Assembly (NCBI GenBank): GCA_020052135.1
Contig: JAGVPS010000056.1
Location: forward strand, 1-7,650
Direction of reading: 5' to 3'
Source: Minisyncoccota bacterium
GTDB taxonomy: Bacteria > Patescibacteriota > Minisyncoccia > UBA6257 > 1-14-0-10-40-38
DNA: 7,650 bases
The notes beneath the pieces are model-generated. The model did no database searches. It was not told the DNA's origin and was given only the letters and a program-made list of their open reading frames with translations. The position numbers and the translations under genes were made by a program. Positions 5,246 through 7,650 of the stretch are shown here, in pieces; the first letter of the stretch is position 1, and each line of letters opens with the position of its first letter.

Positions 5246-6745
5246 TCAGAGTTTTGCGGTCGCCTCAGTTATGCGCCGCATAGACTCATTTTTCCCCAAA
5301 ACCGACATAATTTCGAAAGGACCGGGAGAAAACTCCTTGCCCGAGAGGGCCACTCTGAGCGGCCAAAGCACATCCCCGTTGCCACGCTCGGTGGTGAGCG
5401 GTGAAAGAGCATTTTTCAGCTCCCCGGGAGTAAACGTATTCTCTCCTGTTGCTTGGAGTACTGCGTTAACGTCTATCAGGTTCTTTTTGCTCTCATCCTT
5501 CGTGCTCTTTTTCCAAACAAGCAATGTTCCGTCATATTCCGGCACGGAAAAAATACATCCGGCAAGTTCCTCAAATTCTTTCAGGGTGCGCATTCTCGGT
5601 TTTATGAGTTCAATTGTTTTTAGGAGCATGGATTCCTCTATCCCCTCTTTTACAAATCCTCCCTCGCGAAGACGGCGCGCAATTTCTTTATTTTCTAAAA
5701 CGCGCAGATATCGATTGTTAATCCAGTTTAATTTTTCGATATTAAATATTGCTCCGCCTTTTTGTACGCGCTTAAAATCAAAAAGTTTGGAAAGTTCTTC
5801 AAGCGAAAAAATTTCCCGTTCGTGCGCCTTTCCGGTTTTTGTGTCAACAATTGGCTCCGGATGCCACCCGAGAAGCACGAGAAAGTTCACAAGCGCCTCA
5901 GGCACATAGCCCATCTTTTGATACTCAACAAGCGAAGCGGCCTGAAACCGTTTAGACATTTTGCTTCGGTCAGAGTTCAAAATAAGCGGCAGATGCGCGT
6001 AGTAAAGTTTTCGGAAGCCTAATACGCGGGCAACGGCAATTTGTTTTGGCGTATTTGGAATATGATCCTCCCCTCGGATTACATGCGTAATTTCCATCAT
6101 TTCGTCATCAATCATATTAGCGAAGTCAAACAGCGGCTGATCTAATCCTTTAGCGATGACCACGTCGCCGCCGAGACTCATGTCAAACTCAACGGTGCCA
6201 CGGATGATGTCTGAAAAGGAAATTTTTTCCTCAGGCATCTTAAATCGGATAACCGCAGATTCGCCACGCTCCTGCCGTTCGCTAACAGTTTCTTTTGGGA
6301 GAGATCGACAGGTGCCGCTGTATTTTGGCGGTGACCCGCTCGCAAGCAGTGATTGACGTTCTGCCTCGAGCTCCTCTGGCGTACAAAAGCACCAGTACGC
6401 ATGGTTATCATACAAAAGCTTTTCAAGATATTTCTTATATATCGCTTTTCGTTCGCTTTGGCGGTATGGTCCAAACGAACCTTTTTCTCTAACCTCAGAG
6501 CCGTCAGCGCGCGTGAATCCGGGTCCTTCGTCCCAGGTGAGCCCAATCCACTCAAGTGATTCAAAAATAATCCGTTCAAATTCCGGATTTGATCGTTCTT
6601 TGTCTGTATCCTCAATACGCAGAACAAATACCCCGCCTTCTTTCTTGGCATAGAGCCAATTAAAAAGAGTAGAGCGGGCGCTACCTACGTGAAAAAATCC
6701 TGTTGGGCTGGGCGCAAAACGTACGCGTACTTGTTTGGGAGGCAT
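5246..6745 (-). CDS. gltX: Glutamyl-tRNA synthetase
   Basis: 499 residues, a normal bacterial length. This class I synthetase charges tRNA(Glu) with glutamate using ATP in the cytoplasm. The HIGH signature is F18-H-V-G21 within APSPTGFFHVGSARS, and the KMSKS loop is K262-M-S-K-R266, both in bacterial GluRS form. The tRNA-acceptor insert has C119-x-C121-x24-C146, as in E. coli GluRS, but the fourth zinc-ligand position is Ser148 instead of His. The C-terminal anticodon-binding part includes WPLRVALSGKEFSPGPFEI (461-479). I chose the ATG at 6745, since conserved sequence starts just after it; a GTG at 6805 would add 20 residues with no family likeness. Whether it also charges tRNA(Gln) cannot be judged here. 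It lies 98 bases downstream of murG, without a Shine-Dalgarno sequence, and ends in TGA. Confidence 0.96.
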   Translation of the reverse strand: MPPKQVRVRFAPSPTGFFHVGSARSTLFNWLYAKKEGGVFVLRIEDTDKERSNPEFERIIFESLEWIGLTWDEGPGFTRADGSEVREKGSFGPYRQSERKAIYKKYLEKLLYDNHAYWCFCTPEELEAERQSLLASGSPPKYSGTCRSLPKETVSERQERGESAVIRFKMPEEKISFSDIIRGTVEFDMSLGGDVVIAKGLDQPLFDFANMIDDEMMEITHVIRGEDHIPNTPKQIAVARVLGFRKLYYAHLPLILNSDRSKMSKRFQAASLVEYQKMGYVPEALVNFLVLLGWHPEPIVDTKTGKAHEREIFSLEELSKLFDFKRVQKGGAIFNIEKLNWINNRYLRVLENKEIARRLREGGFVKEGIEESMLLKTIELIKPRMRTLKEFEELAGCIFSVPEYDGTLLVWKKSTKDESKKNLIDVNAVLQATGENTFTPGELKNALSPLTTERGNGDVLWPLRVALSGKEFSPGPFEIMSVLGKNESMRRITEATAKL

Positions 6746-6843
6746 ATTCGATATGATGGAATTACACCGGGCTCGGCTTGATTGAATTTCCACTGCTCGA
6801 CACACTCCTCTATGTTAGAGATGTTTAGGCATTCTGTCCAAAA

Positions 6844-7650
6844 TTAAACAAGTGAAAGAATATCTTGAGCAATGAGTGCCGCCCCCCCATCGATATAAAA
6901 CGCCCGCGCCGCAACCTGCATAGATTTCATTTTTTCCGGATTTTTTAAAAGCTTTTCTGCTTCATTTAAAAACACGTTAATGAGGAAATTATCTTCCTCG
7001 ATAAAAAGAGCCGCTCCGCGCGTATGATACGCATAGGCGTTTTGAAATTGGTGATTTTTGGCTGCTTCAGGGAGCGGCACCAATATTGCCGGAGTGCCGA
7101 TTGCCGCTGCCTCGAAAATAGCGCTTCCGCCCGAGCGCGAAAGCATGAGATCCGAAGCGGCGTACGCTTTTCCCATGGTCACCGCGTCGAAAAACGGAAA
7201 GAACTTATACCGGGCCGCGAGCAATGTGCTATCCATGCGTCCAACCATGAAATCATATTCTTTTTTATATTGCTCAAAATTCCCTGATCCGGTTTGATGC
7301 AAAATTTGGAATTGAGCAGTCAATACAGAGAGATGTTCAAGCATGAAGGTATTCAACCTCTCCGCACCCTGTGAGCCGCCGACAACGAGGAGTACGGGTG
7401 CATCTGGTGAAAAACCGAACTCAGTCTTCAGCGCTTTCCGTTCTTCGGGAGTACAGTTTCCTTGCGACGCTATTTCCTTTCGTACCGGGTTCCCGGAGAC
7501 ATGAAATACCGCTTTTGTTTTAGGAAAATACCCTTCGGCTTCCTTAAATCCCAATTCTATAATACGTGCGCCTCGAGCCGCCCGCGCATTGGCGCGTCCG
7601 GGTATGGTGTCCGATTCGTGCACTACGATGGGGATCAAATAAAATCGGCA
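6844..7650 (-). CDS. murG: MurG, lipid II-forming N-acetylglucosamine transferase, 5' end outside the window
   Basis: 268 C-terminal residues are visible; the frame is open to the window edge. The E. coli protein has 355 residues, so about 90-100 N-terminal residues, including the first glycine-rich loop, are missing by cut, not by mutation. MurG transfers GlcNAc from UDP-GlcNAc to lipid I on the inner face of the membrane, giving lipid II. Counting from the first visible codon, the signatures are H11-E-S-D-T-I-P-G18 (HEQNxxPG in E. coli), G53-N-P-V-R57, the second glycine-rich loop G91-G-S-Q-G-A96, and the UDP-GlcNAc-binding segment R172-S-G-G...E180...P187...P192-L-P, followed by N199-H-Q-x2-N204-A. 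The TTG at 7638 is internal and should not be taken as a start. Stop TAA. It is upstream of gltX on the same strand. Confidence 0.93.
   Translation of the reverse strand, partial: CRFYLIPIVVHESDTIPGRANARAARGARIIELGFKEAEGYFPKTKAVFHVSGNPVRKEIASQGNCTPEERKALKTEFGFSPDAPVLLVVGGSQGAERLNTFMLEHLSVLTAQFQILHQTGSGNFEQYKKEYDFMVGRMDSTLLAARYKFFPFFDAVTMGKAYAASDLMLSRSGGSAIFEAAAIGTPAILVPLPEAAKNHQFQNAYAYHTRGAALFIEEDNFLINVFLNEAEKLLKNPEKMKSMQVAARAFYIDGGAALIAQDILSLV

Noticed and set aside
5121..5909. Long open frame on the + strand (262 codons) opposite gltX and the M23 gene start
   Set aside because: It lies antisense to conserved synthetase sequence, its translation is a Ser/Arg/Phe-rich string with no recognisable domain, and it spans the gltX-M23 boundary.
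6746..6805. GTG at 6805 as the gltX start
   Set aside because: The extra 20 residues resemble no GluRS N-terminus, and the ATG at 6745 stands right before the conserved sequence.
6808..6820. CTCTA-TGT-TAGAG hairpin between murG and gltX as a terminator
   Set aside because: A five-bp AT-rich stem with no T-run on the - strand is too weak to support the call.

Overview
The window looks like chromosomal DNA of a Candidate Phyla Radiation (Patescibacteria, Parcubacteria-like) bacterium. The main reason is the first gene: a large Cys-rich protein with zinc ribbons at both ends, of a type I associate with that group. Compact spacing, no Shine-Dalgarno sequence at any visible start and a HicB/HicA-like pair fit the same picture. 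Genes end in TGA, TAG and TAA at family-appropriate C-termini, so the ordinary bacterial code applies and TGA is not recoded. The assignment is an inference from gene content, not from a marker gene such as 16S rRNA.

Layout. (1) 3-1754, + strand: 3' part of the zinc-ribbon/repeat protein, whose start lies before the window. (2) 1755-1943: intergenic DNA with a REP-like hairpin and a strong promoter carrying a palindrome. (3) 1944-2502, + strand: an intact HicB-like antitoxin gene followed by a hicA-like toxin gene with an in-frame TAG at codon 8. (4) 2499-3278, - strand: a PD-(D/E)XK nuclease with a Cys/His insert, meeting hicA tail to tail so that one CTAG supplies both stop codons. (5) 3279-3605: 327 bases without a confident gene, holding two clear inverted repeats. 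(6) 3606-7650, - strand, read right to left: murG (start beyond the window), gltX, a secreted coiled-coil M23 peptidase and a small membrane protein.

The right half is mostly cell-envelope work: MurG makes lipid II, the M23 protein is likely to cut or remodel peptidoglycan outside the membrane, and the small membrane protein 21 bases downstream may act with it. GltX is a housekeeping tRNA synthetase between them. The left half is accessory: an uncharacterised, probably metal-binding protein with internal duplications, a toxin-antitoxin pair with a disabled toxin, and a nuclease of unknown role. I see no rRNA, tRNA, CRISPR array, transposase or origin. The least explained items are the architecture of the first protein, the broken hicA, and the nuclease together with the structured gap upstream of it.
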